Below the pieces are notes generated by a model. That model was not told the origin of the DNA. It did not search any database and was given only the letters and a program-made list of their open reading frames with translations. A stretch of 64,000 nucleotides of DNA from positions 1-64,000 of the forward strand of contig DASWHL010000115.1 in the NCBI GenBank assembly GCA_036398175.1. The letters run 5' to 3'. The translations under genes were made by a program, and so were the position numbers. The stretch is from JAOTWJ01 sp036398175 (GTDB taxonomy: Bacteria > Gemmatimonadota > Gemmatimonadetes > Gemmatimonadales > GWC2-71-9). Positions within the stretch are counted from its first letter, which is position 1, and each line of letters starts with the position of its first letter. Of this stretch, positions 1 to 8,635 are shown one piece after another.

Positions 1-1486
1 CCGACCGCGCGCCCGGGAGGCCCGCGAGGCGTTCCACGAGCCGGGTGAAGAGGGCCTGGCGCGACGCGCGATCGGGGTAGCCGGTCTCGAACAGCCCGAG
101 CCGCGCCGTGAAGACGTGGTCCGTGGCGAAGGGGAAATCGAAGTTGCGGAGCCTCGTAATGCTCTTCACCATGAGCCCCGCGCCGATCAGCAGCGCGCAG
201 GAGAGCGCGATCTCCGCCACGACCAGGGCCCGAGTGACCCGTCCGCCCAGGATCCCCGAGGATCCCCGCGCTTCGTCTTTCAGCGTGGCGTTCACGTCGG
301 TCCGCAGGACCTGGAACGCCGGCGCCGCGCCGGCCACCAACGCCGTCATCGTCGTGATGCCGATCACGAACGCCAGGACGGGGACGTCCAGGGCGAATCG
401 CATGTAGTACGGCTTCCCCACAGTCTGGGTGGCGCCGTCGAACAGGGTGATGCCCACGTACGCGATCACCATGCCCGCGACGGCGCCGGCCACCGACAGG
501 AGCAGGGTCTCGGCGAAGAACGGCATGACCACGCGCCAGCGGGACGCGCCCAGTGCGGTGCGCACGGCCGACTCCCGCGTCCGGAGGGTGGCACGCGCCA
601 GCAGGAGGTTGGCCACGTTCGCGCAGGCGATGAGGAGCACGAAAATCGTCGCCACCTGCATGGCACCGAACACGGCCACCAGCTCGGGGCCCGTGTCATC
701 CTCGATGAAGGTCTGGAAGCGGGTGGTCACGCCCTCGTTGGACGCCGGGTGCTCGTCCGCCAAGCGCTGCGCGATCAGGGCCATTTGGGCGCCCGCCTCG
801 TCCAGGGTCACGCCGTCGGTCAACCGCCCAAACACGTTGAAGGTGTTGGCGCGCCGCCGGTCCGGCTCGTCCGCCCGGCTGTCGCGGCTCGCCACCCACA
901 ATTCCTGATCCGCCGGGAACATGAACCCCGCCGGCATCACACCCAGGATCGTGGCCGCCTCGCCGTTCACCGTGAGGCTCCGGCCCACGACGTCCGGGGC
1001 CGCCTCGTAGCGGGTTTCCCAGGCACGATGGCCCAGGACCACCGTGAGCGGCGCTTTCGGCGCGTCGTCGCCGGGACGGAACCCCGTCCCCAGCGCGGGC
1101 CGCACGCGCAGGAGCTCGAAGATGTTCGCGGACACGAACGCGCCGTCGTAGCGCTCCGGGCCCTCGGTACCACTGAGGTTCACGGTGCCGGTCTCGAACG
1201 TCGCCAGCCCCTCGAAGGCCGTCTGCTGCGCGCGCCAGTCGTAGAGATCGTGACTGTTCACGCCCATGAAGTCGATGTCTCGCGATGGAACGCTGCGAGA
1301 GATCAGGATCAGCCGATTCGCCTCCGGCACGTCGAGCCCGCGGAAGAACACGCCATAGACCAGGCTGAACGCGATGGTGCAGGCGCCGATGCCCAGAGCC
1401 AGCGTCAGGCTGGCGATGGCGGCGGAGGCGGGTTCCTTCCTGAGGGTGCGGAGGCCGAGCAGGAGGTCCTGAAGCAACGCGCGCAT
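1..1486 (-). CDS. ADOP-family FtsX/MacB-like permease (3' end outside window)
   Basis: Reading the minus strand from the ATG at 1486 gives an open frame to the window edge starting MRALLQDLLLGLRTLRKEPA, then a first membrane segment with LALGIGACTIAFSLV. This is the N-terminus of the Acidobacterial duplicated orphan permease (ADOP) family: MacB-type periplasmic domain (about residues 20-240, with the typical VLGHRAWETRY and VIGVMPAGF-like segments) followed by the first FtsX core near 280-400 (LLIACANVANLLLARATLR). About 495 residues are present of a usual 800 or so; the second half lies before base 1. No ATPase is adjacent, as usual for ADOPs, whose substrates are unknown. Family assignment is firm, role is not. 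Confidence 0.85.
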   Translation of the reverse strand, partial: MRALLQDLLLGLRTLRKEPASAAIASLTLALGIGACTIAFSLVYGVFFRGLDVPEANRLILISRSVPSRDIDFMGVNSHDLYDWRAQQTAFEGLATFETGTVNLSGTEGPERYDGAFVSANIFELLRVRPALGTGFRPGDDAPKAPLTVVLGHRAWETRYEAAPDVVGRSLTVNGEAATILGVMPAGFMFPADQELWVASRDSRADEPDRRRANTFNVFGRLTDGVTLDEAGAQMALIAQRLADEHPASNEGVTTRFQTFIEDDTGPELVAVFGAMQVATIFVLLIACANVANLLLARATLRTRESAVRTALGASRWRVVMPFFAETLLLSVAGAVAGMVIAYVGITLFDGATQTVGKPYYMRFALDVPVLAFVIGITTMTALVAGAAPAFQVLRTDVNATLKDEARGSSGILGGRVTRALVVAEIALSCALLIGAGLMVKSITRLRNFDFPFATDHVFTARLGLFETGYPDRASRQALFTRLVERLAGLPGARS

Positions 1487-1574
1487 GGGGAAGTCCTCGT
1501 GGGCCGCGATGGGCCCCCTACGCACCGGGCTTGCGGAGGTTTCGGAAAGACCTCCCGGCACCTCGGAGGTGGGC

Positions 1575-1760
1575 GCGCAGCGTGAGCTGTTCGACGCGAG
1601 CGCGTACGGGGCCAACAACGACAACCGGTTCTACGCGGTGGCGCCCGACGATCAGCGGTTCCTGATGCTTCTGGTGAGCTCCGAGTCAGACGGCGGCTCG
1701 GGAGGGTGGATTCTCGTCGAGAACATCATCCCGGAGCTGAAGGCCGCGTTGCGAAGGTAG
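1575..1760 (+). pseudogene. Relic C-terminus of a protein kinase/TolB-like propeller protein
   Basis: An open frame (in frame with an ATG at 1485) ends with FYAVAPDDQRFLML and IIPELKAALRR. This resembles the closing propeller blade and tail (YDVAPDGQRFLM...NWFEELKRL) that terminates many Acidobacteria and Gemmatimonadota serine/threonine kinases and TolB-like proteins. Nothing of the rest of such a protein is found upstream, where the opposite strand encodes the permease. The simplest reading is a truncated remnant. It sits in the promoter region of the minus-strand permease, so a small expressed ORF cannot be excluded. Confidence 0.45.
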
Positions 1761-1774
1761 CGCGCGCTCGCACC

Positions 1775-2929
1775 CTATTTCTTCTTGGGGATCGCCTTGT
1801 CGGGATCCACGAAGGGCATCTCCACCACGGTGGCCGTACGCGTCCCGGCGTCCGGGATCTCGACGGCGAGCCGCGTTCCCGCCGCGGCGTGCGCCACCGG
1901 CACCATGGCGTAGCCGATGTTCTTCTCGAGGCGCGGCGAGTAGATGGCGGAGGTGACGCGGCCCACCGGCTGCCCGCCGGCGGCCACCGGCCACTTGGTG
2001 GCGTTGAAGCCGATGGGCGCTCCCTCGATCTCGATTCCCACCAGGCGCTGCTTCACACCCGCGGCCTTGATGCGGCGCAACGCGTCCCGGCCCAGGTAGT
2101 CGGCCGTCTTCTTCTCGTCCACCAGGCGGTCCAGGCCCAGCTCGTACGGGTTGTCGTCGAGCGTGATGTCGGCGCCCCAGTTGAGGATGCCGGCCTCGAT
2201 CCGCCGGATGTCCGAGGGGCCCGTGGGCCGGATGCCGTGCGGCTTCCCGGCCGCCATGATCCGCTCCCACAGCGCGTCCCCCCGGCTGCCGTCCCGCAGG
2301 TACACCTCGTAACCCACCTCGCCGGTCCACCCGGTGCGCGTCACGATCACGGGAATGCCGTCGAGCGTGGTCTCGAGGAACCAGTAGTACGAGAGATCGA
2401 GCGCCGCCTGGCCGAACAGCGCCTCGACCACCGCCTTGGCCTTGGGACCCTGGATCTGGAGGGGCGACACGTCCGGCTCGCCGATCTGCACGTCCAGGCC
2501 GGCGTGCACGGCCACGCCGCGCGCCCACAGGAGCACGTCGCTGTCGGCCAGCGCGAGCCAGAAGTGGTTCTCCCCCAGGCGGAGCAGGACCGGATCGTTG
2601 ATCACGCCGCCGTCCTCGCCGGTGATCAGGACGTACTTCCCCTGCCCCACGGCGCATTTCGCGAGGTCGCGCGGCGTCAGCATGTTGGTGAGCGTGAACG
2701 CGTCCGGCCCGGTGATCTCGACCTGCCGCTCCACCGCCACGTCCCACAGTGTTACGTGGTTGATCAGGTGCCAGTACTCCGCCTCGAGGTCGTCGAAGCA
2801 GATCGGAAACAGCATGTGGTTGTAGACCGTGTACGCCCGGGCCCCGTAGCGCTGGGTGGCGGCAAAGAACGGCGTGCGCCGCAGGCGGGCGCCGCGCTGG
2901 ACGAGGCTCATGTCGAACGATGCGGGCAC
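1775..2929 (-). CDS. GcvT/DmdA-like folate-dependent aminomethyltransferase
   Basis: The 384-residue product has the glycine-cleavage T-protein fold: an N-terminal folate-binding GcvT domain (about 45-290, with LWDVAVERQVEITGPDA and the folate-loop segment TGWTGEVGYEVYL) and a C-terminal barrel (about 295-375). The N-terminal YNHMLFP and overall length are closer to the DmdA/sarcosine-type branch than to housekeeping GcvT. Such enzymes transfer one-carbon units from a methylated substrate to tetrahydrofolate. The GTG start at 2929 is chosen because AGGA lies about 9 bases upstream; an ATG six codons later has no such site. No other glycine cleavage genes are nearby, so a catabolic demethylase is more likely. 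Substrate unknown. Confidence 0.8.
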   Translation of the reverse strand: MPASFDMSLVQRGARLRRTPFFAATQRYGARAYTVYNHMLFPICFDDLEAEYWHLINHVTLWDVAVERQVEITGPDAFTLTNMLTPRDLAKCAVGQGKYVLITGEDGGVINDPVLLRLGENHFWLALADSDVLLWARGVAVHAGLDVQIGEPDVSPLQIQGPKAKAVVEALFGQAALDLSYYWFLETTLDGIPVIVTRTGWTGEVGYEVYLRDGSRGDALWERIMAAGKPHGIRPTGPSDIRRIEAGILNWGADITLDDNPYELGLDRLVDEKKTADYLGRDALRRIKAAGVKQRLVGIEIEGAPIGFNATKWPVAAGGQPVGRVTSAIYSPRLEKNIGYAMVPVAHAAAGTRLAVEIPDAGTRTATVVEMPFVDPDKAIPKKK

Positions 2930-3044
2930 GGCGAACGTCCTTTCGGGAGTCGGTCACTCGTCATTCGTCATTGGGCACGGAGCCGCAAAGCTGCGCCTCG
3001 CGGCCTTCCGCCACAAGGGCCCGGCATGTAGTGTTTTGCCGGCG

Positions 3045-4235
3045 ATGCTGAAGACCACACCGTTTCACGCGCGCACGGCGGCGCTGTGTCAGGGCCAGAA
3101 CTGGCGACGCTGGGCGGGCCACGTGGTGGCCAGCTCCTACGAGCTGCAGCACGAGCGCGAGTACCACGCCATCCGCGGCGCCGCCGCGCTGCTCGACGTG
3201 TCGCCCCTCTACAAGTACGTCATTCGCGGCCCGGACGCCGCGGCGTTGCTGGACCGCGTGGTGACGCGGCACGTGGCGCGCGCCGCGGTGGGCCGGGTGC
3301 TCTACACGCCGTGGTGCGACGCCACGGGCAAGGTGCTCGACGACGGCACCGTGGCCCGCCTGGACGAGACCACATTCCGGCTCACATCCGCGGATCCCAA
3401 CCTCCGCTGGCTGGGCGACAACGCGGCCGGCCTCGACGTCGCGATCGCCGACGTCTCCGACACCACCGCGGCGCTGGCCCTCCAGGGGCCCACGTCGCGG
3501 GCCATCCTCGAGCGGCTGTGCGACCGCGACCTCGCGGGGCTCCGGTACTTCCAGATCACGCCGGCCCGGCTGCGCGGCGTCGCGGTCACGATCTCCCGCA
3601 CCGGCTATACCGGCGACCTGGGCTACGAGATCTGGCTCGACGCCGAGTACGCGCTGCGCGTGTGGGACGACCTGATCGAGGCGGGCACGCCGTACGGCAT
3701 CACGCCGGCGGGGATCCTGGCGCTGGACATCGCGCGCATCGAAGCCGGGCTGCCGCTGCTCGAGGTGGACTACGTGTCCGCCCGGCACGCGCTCATCCCC
3801 GACCAGATGTCGTCGCCCTACGAGCTGGACCTCGGCTGGACGGTGAGCCTGGAGAAGGAGCGGTTCGTGGGGCGGGCGGCCCTGGCCGCCGAAGCGGCGC
3901 GCGGGCCCGCATGGAAGTTCGTGGGACTGGAGGTGGCGTGGGACGCCATCGAGCGCCTGTACGCGAACGTGGGCCTGGCGCCGCGTCTGCCGACCGTGGC
4001 GTGGCGCACGAGCGTGCCGGTCTACACCCCCGGAGGGGAGCAGGTGGGGTACGCCACCAGCGGCTGCTGGTCGCCGCTGCTCAAGAAATACCTGGCGTTG
4101 ACACACCTCGAGGCGCGGTGGGCCGCGCCGGGCACGGCGCTGGAGATGGAGCTGACGGTGGAGCACCGGCGCAGGCGCGCGGCTGCGCGCGTCGTGCCGA
4201 AGCCGTTCTTCGACCCCGACCGGAAGCGGGCGTAG
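3045..4235 (+). CDS. GcvT-family aminomethyltransferase, second paralog
   Basis: The ATG at 3045 gives 396 residues with a GcvT folate-binding domain (LLDVSPLYKYVIRGPDA near 50, SRTGYTGDLGYEIWLD near 180-200, RIEAGLPLLEVDY near 230) and a C-terminal barrel ending PKPFFDPDRKRA. It is diverged from the neighbour at 1775-2929, which is transcribed in the opposite direction, 115 bases separating the two starts. An upstream in-frame extension to 2856 would run into the divergent promoter region and is rejected. The gene is 4 bases before the FAD oxidoreductase gene and probably co-transcribed with it. Role inferred: one-carbon transfer to tetrahydrofolate from an unidentified methylated or aminomethylated compound. 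Confidence 0.8.
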   Translation: MLKTTPFHARTAALCQGQNWRRWAGHVVASSYELQHEREYHAIRGAAALLDVSPLYKYVIRGPDAAALLDRVVTRHVARAAVGRVLYTPWCDATGKVLDDGTVARLDETTFRLTSADPNLRWLGDNAAGLDVAIADVSDTTAALALQGPTSRAILERLCDRDLAGLRYFQITPARLRGVAVTISRTGYTGDLGYEIWLDAEYALRVWDDLIEAGTPYGITPAGILALDIARIEAGLPLLEVDYVSARHALIPDQMSSPYELDLGWTVSLEKERFVGRAALAAEAARGPAWKFVGLEVAWDAIERLYANVGLAPRLPTVAWRTSVPVYTPGGEQVGYATSGCWSPLLKKYLALTHLEARWAAPGTALEMELTVEHRRRRAAARVVPKPFFDPDRKRA

Positions 4236-4239
4236 CGCC

Positions 4240-5820
4240 ATGGCCCGACCATACGACGCCATCGTGATCGGCGGCGGGCACAACGGCCTGGTGACGGCGG
4301 CGTATCTCGCGCAGGCCGGGAAGCGGGTGGTGGTGCTCGAGCGCCGGGAGCGCGTGGGCGGGGCCGCGGTGAGCGAGCAGGTGTTTCCCGGGTTCACATA
4401 CTCCGTGTTCTCGTACGTCGTGAGCCTGCTCCGGCCCGAGATCATCCGCGACCTCGAGTTGCCGCGCCACGGCCTGCACGTGCTCCCCCTCGAGAGCACG
4501 CTCACCCCGCTGCCGAACGGCGACTACCTGGCGCAGTGGGGCGACCACGACCAGAGCCGGCGCGAGCTGTACCGCCACTCCCCGCGCGACGCCGAGGCGT
4601 ACGACGAGTTCGGCCGGCTGATGCACCATCTGGCGCGGGCGGTGCGGCCCATCCTCGGCATGCGCCCGCCGGATCCGACCTCGCTGTCGCCGCGCGACCT
4701 GCTGGGCCTGCTGACGCTCGGCCGGCACTTCCGCGGCCTCGACCGCCCGGTGTTCCACGCGCTCCACAAGCTCATGACCATGAGTTCGGCCGACTACCTG
4801 GACGAGTGGTTCGAGACCGAGGCCCTCAAGGCCACCAAGGGGGCGAGCGGCATCATCGGCACCCTGCTCGGCCCGCGGTCGCCGGGAACGGCCTACGTGC
4901 TGCTGCACCACTACATGGGCGAGATTGACGGCGTCTTCCGCGCGTGGGGGTTCGCCCGGGGCGGCACCGGCTCCGTGAGCGAGGCCATTGCCAGCGCGGC
5001 GCGCGGGTTCGGGGCCGAGATCCGGACCAACGCGTCCGTGGCGCGCGTGCTGCTGCGGGGCGGTCGCGCGACGGGTGTCGTGCTCGAGAGCGGCGACGAG
5101 ATCGCCGCGCCCATCGTGGTGTCCGGCGCCGATCCGCGGCGCACGTTCCTGGGACTCGTCGGCGAGGCGCACCTGCCCGGCGAGTTCGTGGAGGACATCC
5201 GGCGGTTCCGGTTCCGCGGCTCGTCCGGCAAGGTGAACCTGGCGCTCGACGCGCTCCCCAACTTCACGTGTCTCCCCGGCGTGGGACCCCATCTCCGCGG
5301 CGCCGTGTCCGTGAGCCCGAGCGTGGCCTACCTGGAGCGCGCGTACGACGACGCCAAGTACGGCGAGTTCTCGCGGCGGCCGTACATGGACATCGTGATC
5401 CCGTCCATGATTGATCCCGGCATGGCGCCGCCCGGCAAGCACGTGATGTCCATCTTCGTGCAGTACTGCCCCTATCACCTGAATGGCGGGTGGACCGACG
5501 CCAAGCGCGAGGCCTTTGGCGACGCGGTGATTGACACGCTGGCGCGGTTCGCGCCCAACCTCAAGTCCATCATCCTGCACCGGCAAGTGATCACGCCGGC
5601 CGACACGGAGCGCATCGCGGGGCTGGCCGAGGGCAACATCTTCCATGGCGAGCTCACGCTCCAGCAGCTCTTCTTCCTGCGTCCGGCGCCCGCGTGGGCC
5701 GACTACCGGACGCCCATCGCCGGCCTGTACCAGTGCGGGGCCGGCACGCACCCTGGGGGCGGCATCATGGGCGGCTCGGGCCGGATGGCCGCGCGCGCCA
5801 TCCTGGGGGCGCGGTCGTGA
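4240..5820 (+). CDS. FAD-dependent oxidoreductase, PYROXD2/phytoene desaturase-like
   Basis: The 526-residue product opens with a Rossmann dinucleotide-binding motif, VIGGGHNGLVTAAYLAQAGK, and VVVLERRERVGGAA, typical of the CrtI/PYROXD2 amine-oxidase-like superfamily. A C-terminal FAD-contacting segment reads GLYQCGAGTHPGGGIMGGSG. Most of these bacterial proteins are labelled phytoene dehydrogenase-like but are not in carotenoid clusters, and no crtB, crtE or other carotenoid gene is seen here. The neighbouring folate-dependent enzyme suggests oxidation of a substrate in the same small-molecule pathway. Its stop overlaps the next start (GTGA), indicating translational coupling to a paralog. 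Confidence 0.8.
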   Translation: MARPYDAIVIGGGHNGLVTAAYLAQAGKRVVVLERRERVGGAAVSEQVFPGFTYSVFSYVVSLLRPEIIRDLELPRHGLHVLPLESTLTPLPNGDYLAQWGDHDQSRRELYRHSPRDAEAYDEFGRLMHHLARAVRPILGMRPPDPTSLSPRDLLGLLTLGRHFRGLDRPVFHALHKLMTMSSADYLDEWFETEALKATKGASGIIGTLLGPRSPGTAYVLLHHYMGEIDGVFRAWGFARGGTGSVSEAIASAARGFGAEIRTNASVARVLLRGGRATGVVLESGDEIAAPIVVSGADPRRTFLGLVGEAHLPGEFVEDIRRFRFRGSSGKVNLALDALPNFTCLPGVGPHLRGAVSVSPSVAYLERAYDDAKYGEFSRRPYMDIVIPSMIDPGMAPPGKHVMSIFVQYCPYHLNGGWTDAKREAFGDAVIDTLARFAPNLKSIILHRQVITPADTERIAGLAEGNIFHGELTLQQLFFLRPAPAWADYRTPIAGLYQCGAGTHPGGGIMGGSGRMAARAILGARS

Positions 5821-7277
5821 CCCTGGACGCGGTGGTGATCGGCGCGGGGGCCGACGGGCTCGTGGCGGCGCACTACCTGGCGCGCGCCGGGAAGCGGGTG
5901 TTCGTGCTCGAACGGCGTGACGGGAATCCCCCGTGGCCCGACGCGGGCTGGACCCCGCCGCGGGTGGTGCGCGAGCTGGCGCTGGCGCGGCACGGGCTCC
6001 GGACGGCGGCTCCGGACCCGTGGCTCGCGGTGCCCCTGCCCGACGGCGGCCGGCTCGAGCTGTGGCGCGACGTGCGGAAGTCGGCGGACGCGATTCGCCG
6101 GCTGAGCCCGCGCGATGCCGAGCGGTGGCCGGCGTTCTGCGAGCGGATGGCCCGCCTGGCCCGGCTGCTCGAGGCGCTGTACGCCGCACCGCCGTTCGAC
6201 CCGCTGAGCCGCGCGCCGGCGGACCTGTGGCGGCTGGCGCTCACCGGCCTGCGCGCGCGCCGGCTGGGACGGCAGGGCATGCTGGACCTGCTCCGGCTGC
6301 TGCCCATGCCGGTGCAGGATCTGCTCGACGACTGGTTCGAGAGCGACGTCCTGAAGGGGGCCGTGGGCGCGGCCGGCATCCTCCATCTGAAGCAGGGGCC
6401 GCGCTCGGGCGGAACCGCGTTCGGCCTGCTGCACCATCACGTCGGCAGCCCGCCGGGTGTGTTTCGTCCGCCGTCGTCGAACCTGGGCCGGGTCCTGGAA
6501 TCCCTGCCGGGTGTCGAAGTCCGTCGCGGTGACCGCGCGGTGGTTGCGCGGATCGCGGTGCGCGACGGGCGCGTGACCGGGGTCGTGCTGGCCCATGGCG
6601 AGGAGATTGCCGCGCCGTGCGTGATCTCTGAAGCCGATCCCCGGACGACGCTGTGCGACCTGCTCGAACCGGGATGGCTGGATCCGGACGTGGTCGGCGC
6701 GGTCCGGCACGTCCGGTGTCGCGGGGTGACGGCCCGCGTGATGCTGACGCTCGATCGGGCGCCGGGGTTCGAGGTGCTGGCCGTGGCGCCGTCGCTCGAC
6801 TACCTGGAGCGCGCCTACGACCACGCGAAATACGGTCGCATCTCGGAGCAGCCCTACCTCGAGGCCCGGCACGAGGCGGGGTCAAACGCCGGCGAGCATC
6901 GGGTGACGGTACACGCCCAGTTTGCGCCGTATGCGCCGGCGGACGGCGGGTGGGACGCCGCGCGTCGCGAGGCGTTGGGAGACCGCGGGGTGCGGACGCT
7001 GGCGGAACACGTGCCCGCGCTGTCGGACACCGTGGTTTCCCGCACCGTGCTGGCGCCGCCGGACCTCGAAGCCGCGTGGGGGTGGCCGGAAGGCCAGCCG
7101 TATCACGCGGAGCTGGCGCTCGACCAGGTGCTGTTCATGCGGCCCATGCCGCAGCTCTCGGCGTATCGCGCGCCCGTGGGTGGCCTCTATCTGTGCGGCC
7201 CGGCGATGCATCCGGGCGCCGGGATTGCCGGGGCCGCGGGCGCGAATGCGGCGAAGGTCGTGCTCCGGGACGGCTAG
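5817..7277 (+). CDS. FAD-dependent oxidoreductase, second PYROXD2/CrtI-like paralog
   Basis: The GTG at 5817 overlaps the previous stop by four bases and gives 486 residues starting VTLDAVVIGAGADGLVAAHY, the FAD-binding Rossmann fingerprint, followed by FVLERRDG. The C-terminus has GLYLCGPAMHPGAGIAGAAG, aligned with the closing FAD motif of the upstream gene. Shared landmarks (DDWFESDVLKG, YLERAYDHAKYG, QVLFMRPMPQ) show the pair arose by tandem duplication. This copy is about 40 residues shorter, mostly near the N-terminal flavin loop where the usual R-x-G-G is replaced by RDGNPPW; that may change cofactor contacts. The two may form a heteromer or act sequentially. Confidence 0.78.
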   Translation: MTLDAVVIGAGADGLVAAHYLARAGKRVFVLERRDGNPPWPDAGWTPPRVVRELALARHGLRTAAPDPWLAVPLPDGGRLELWRDVRKSADAIRRLSPRDAERWPAFCERMARLARLLEALYAAPPFDPLSRAPADLWRLALTGLRARRLGRQGMLDLLRLLPMPVQDLLDDWFESDVLKGAVGAAGILHLKQGPRSGGTAFGLLHHHVGSPPGVFRPPSSNLGRVLESLPGVEVRRGDRAVVARIAVRDGRVTGVVLAHGEEIAAPCVISEADPRTTLCDLLEPGWLDPDVVGAVRHVRCRGVTARVMLTLDRAPGFEVLAVAPSLDYLERAYDHAKYGRISEQPYLEARHEAGSNAGEHRVTVHAQFAPYAPADGGWDAARREALGDRGVRTLAEHVPALSDTVVSRTVLAPPDLEAAWGWPEGQPYHAELALDQVLFMRPMPQLSAYRAPVGGLYLCGPAMHPGAGIAGAAGANAAKVVLRDG

Positions 7278-7284
7278 CGCGGGA

Positions 7285-7313
7285 CCCTGGAACAGGGACT
7301 GGAGAACGTTCTC
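7285..7313. terminator. Stem-loop pair between convergent genes
   Basis: CCCTG-GAA-CAGGG at 7285-7297 can form a short hairpin and is followed by the perfect 12-base palindrome GAGAACGTTCTC at 7302-7313. They lie exactly between two converging genes, suggesting a bidirectional transcription end. No T-tract follows, so this is tentative. Confidence 0.3.
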
Positions 7314-7563
7314 AGGAATCGGCGGCTTCGGGAGGAGCGCCGAGCGTCTTCCTGCCTCGCCGTGCGCGGAGCGCGGGATATCCGTCGGCGCCACATGCGG
7401 GGCAGGTGACCACCATCAGCCCCATGGCCTGGCCGCACACGCCGCAATGCGGCTGATCGGGATCGGACAGCAGATCGCCGGCCTCGGGAAAGACGTATCC
7501 GCAGAAGCAGCGCAGCACGGCGGCCGCCAGTTCCTCCTTGCACTTGGGGCAGCGTCGTGTCAT
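7312..7563 (-). CDS. Small double zinc-ribbon protein
   Basis: The ATG at 7563 gives an 83-residue protein with two Cys-pair knuckles per ribbon: CPKC and CFCG near residues 5-20, then CGVC and CPAC near 40-55. These are the four-cysteine patterns of rubredoxin-like zinc ribbons. The C-terminal tail is basic (RARRGRKT). No catalytic domain is present, so a nucleic-acid or protein-binding adaptor is likely. It is divergent from the radical SAM gene with only 21 bases between starts, so both probably share a control region. A longer upstream extension in this frame would overlap the radical SAM gene and is rejected. Specific function unknown. Confidence 0.7.
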   Translation of the reverse strand: MTRRCPKCKEELAAAVLRCFCGYVFPEAGDLLSDPDQPHCGVCGQAMGLMVVTCPACGADGYPALRARRGRKTLGAPPEAADS

Positions 7564-7584
7564 TAATCCACCCCGGGAGGCGCG

Positions 7585-8604
7585 ATGAACGTATCTCGGA
7601 GCATGGCAATCCGGATGGCCGGGCGCGCGGCGTGGAACATGTGGCGCAAGCGTCCCCTCACGGTCTCGTTTGAAGTGACCCATGCGTGCACGGCCAACTG
7701 CTGGCACTGCAACTGGGGTGGGCCGATCAAGGAGACCCGGCGCACGCCGGAGGAATATGCCGCCATCTACCGGGAACTCAAAGCACCCGTCGTGAACATC
7801 TCGGGCGGCGAGCCGTTGGCCCGTGGCAATGTGGACGACATCATCCGGGCCATCGCGACGCCGGGCGGGCTCCCCTGGGTGGTGGTGGTGACGAATGGAT
7901 CCAACCTGAGCCCCGAGCGGTTCCTGCGCCTGAAGCGGGCCGGCATGCACCAGCTCTCCGTCTCCATCGATTTCCCCGACGACCGCCACAGCAGCTTCCG
8001 ACGCATCCCGGGCCTGTTCGACCACCTCGACACCACGATTCCCGAGCTGGTGAAGCGCGGGGACGCCAACGACGTCAACCTGAACTGCTGCATCACCGCG
8101 TGGAACTACGAGACGTTGCCCGACATCGCGCGCCTGGCCAAGCGGTGGGGCGTGTGGCTGAACTTCTCGTCGTACTCCCTGCTGCGGATGGACGATCCCC
8201 AGGGCCTGGTGAAGGGCAACGGCAAGGCCGCCGGCCTCAAGCGCGCCATCCAGGACGTGATCGATCTGCAGGCACAGGGGTATCCGGTGTACACCTCACC
8301 GGGGACCATGTGGAAGTTCTATCAGTTCCTGGTGGAGGGGCACATCGGCGGCTGCCAGGCGGGGTATCGCTTTGTCGTGATCAATCCGGATGGCCGCCTC
8401 ACGCCCTGCGCCATGGTGATGGCCTACTTCAACGACATCCGCGACATGCAGCGGGAGTTCTCCTGCAAGAACACCTGCGGGGCCTGCTACATCAGCACCC
8501 GGGCGAATGGTGAGAAGACCGCCGCGGAGCTGCTGGGCGACAACCTCCAGATTCTCTCCCGGTACGTGCCGTGGCGCCGCCGGAGCAGCGCGACCCCGGC
8601 CTGA
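7585..8604 (+). CDS. Radical SAM protein with SPASM-like C-terminal cysteines
   Basis: The 339-residue product carries the radical SAM [4Fe-4S] motif CTANCWHC (Cys35, Cys39, Cys42), the ISGGEP SAM-binding segment and a TIM-barrel length. A C-terminal cysteine cluster (GGCQAG, TPCAM, SCKNTCGACY) resembles SPASM or twitch auxiliary cluster domains, seen in peptide-modifying enzymes and in HpnH/MoaA-like proteins. GGGAGG lies just before the ATG and supports the start. No obvious short precursor peptide is adjacent; the divergent zinc-ribbon protein is the only close partner. Reaction unknown. Confidence 0.82.
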   Translation: MNVSRSMAIRMAGRAAWNMWRKRPLTVSFEVTHACTANCWHCNWGGPIKETRRTPEEYAAIYRELKAPVVNISGGEPLARGNVDDIIRAIATPGGLPWVVVVTNGSNLSPERFLRLKRAGMHQLSVSIDFPDDRHSSFRRIPGLFDHLDTTIPELVKRGDANDVNLNCCITAWNYETLPDIARLAKRWGVWLNFSSYSLLRMDDPQGLVKGNGKAAGLKRAIQDVIDLQAQGYPVYTSPGTMWKFYQFLVEGHIGGCQAGYRFVVINPDGRLTPCAMVMAYFNDIRDMQREFSCKNTCGACYISTRANGEKTAAELLGDNLQILSRYVPWRRRSSATPA

Positions 8605-8635
8605 CCTGCTGCGTGCTGCCGGAGACTACGGTTCG

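Noticed and set aside
4081..6189. 702-codon minus-strand open frame
   Set aside because: Antisense to GcvT and FAD oxidoreductase genes with no recognisable domain; a high-GC artefact.
5817..7277. Carotenoid phytoene desaturase function
   Set aside because: No crtB/crtE/crtY neighbours, paired with GcvT-like genes; only the superfamily is supported.
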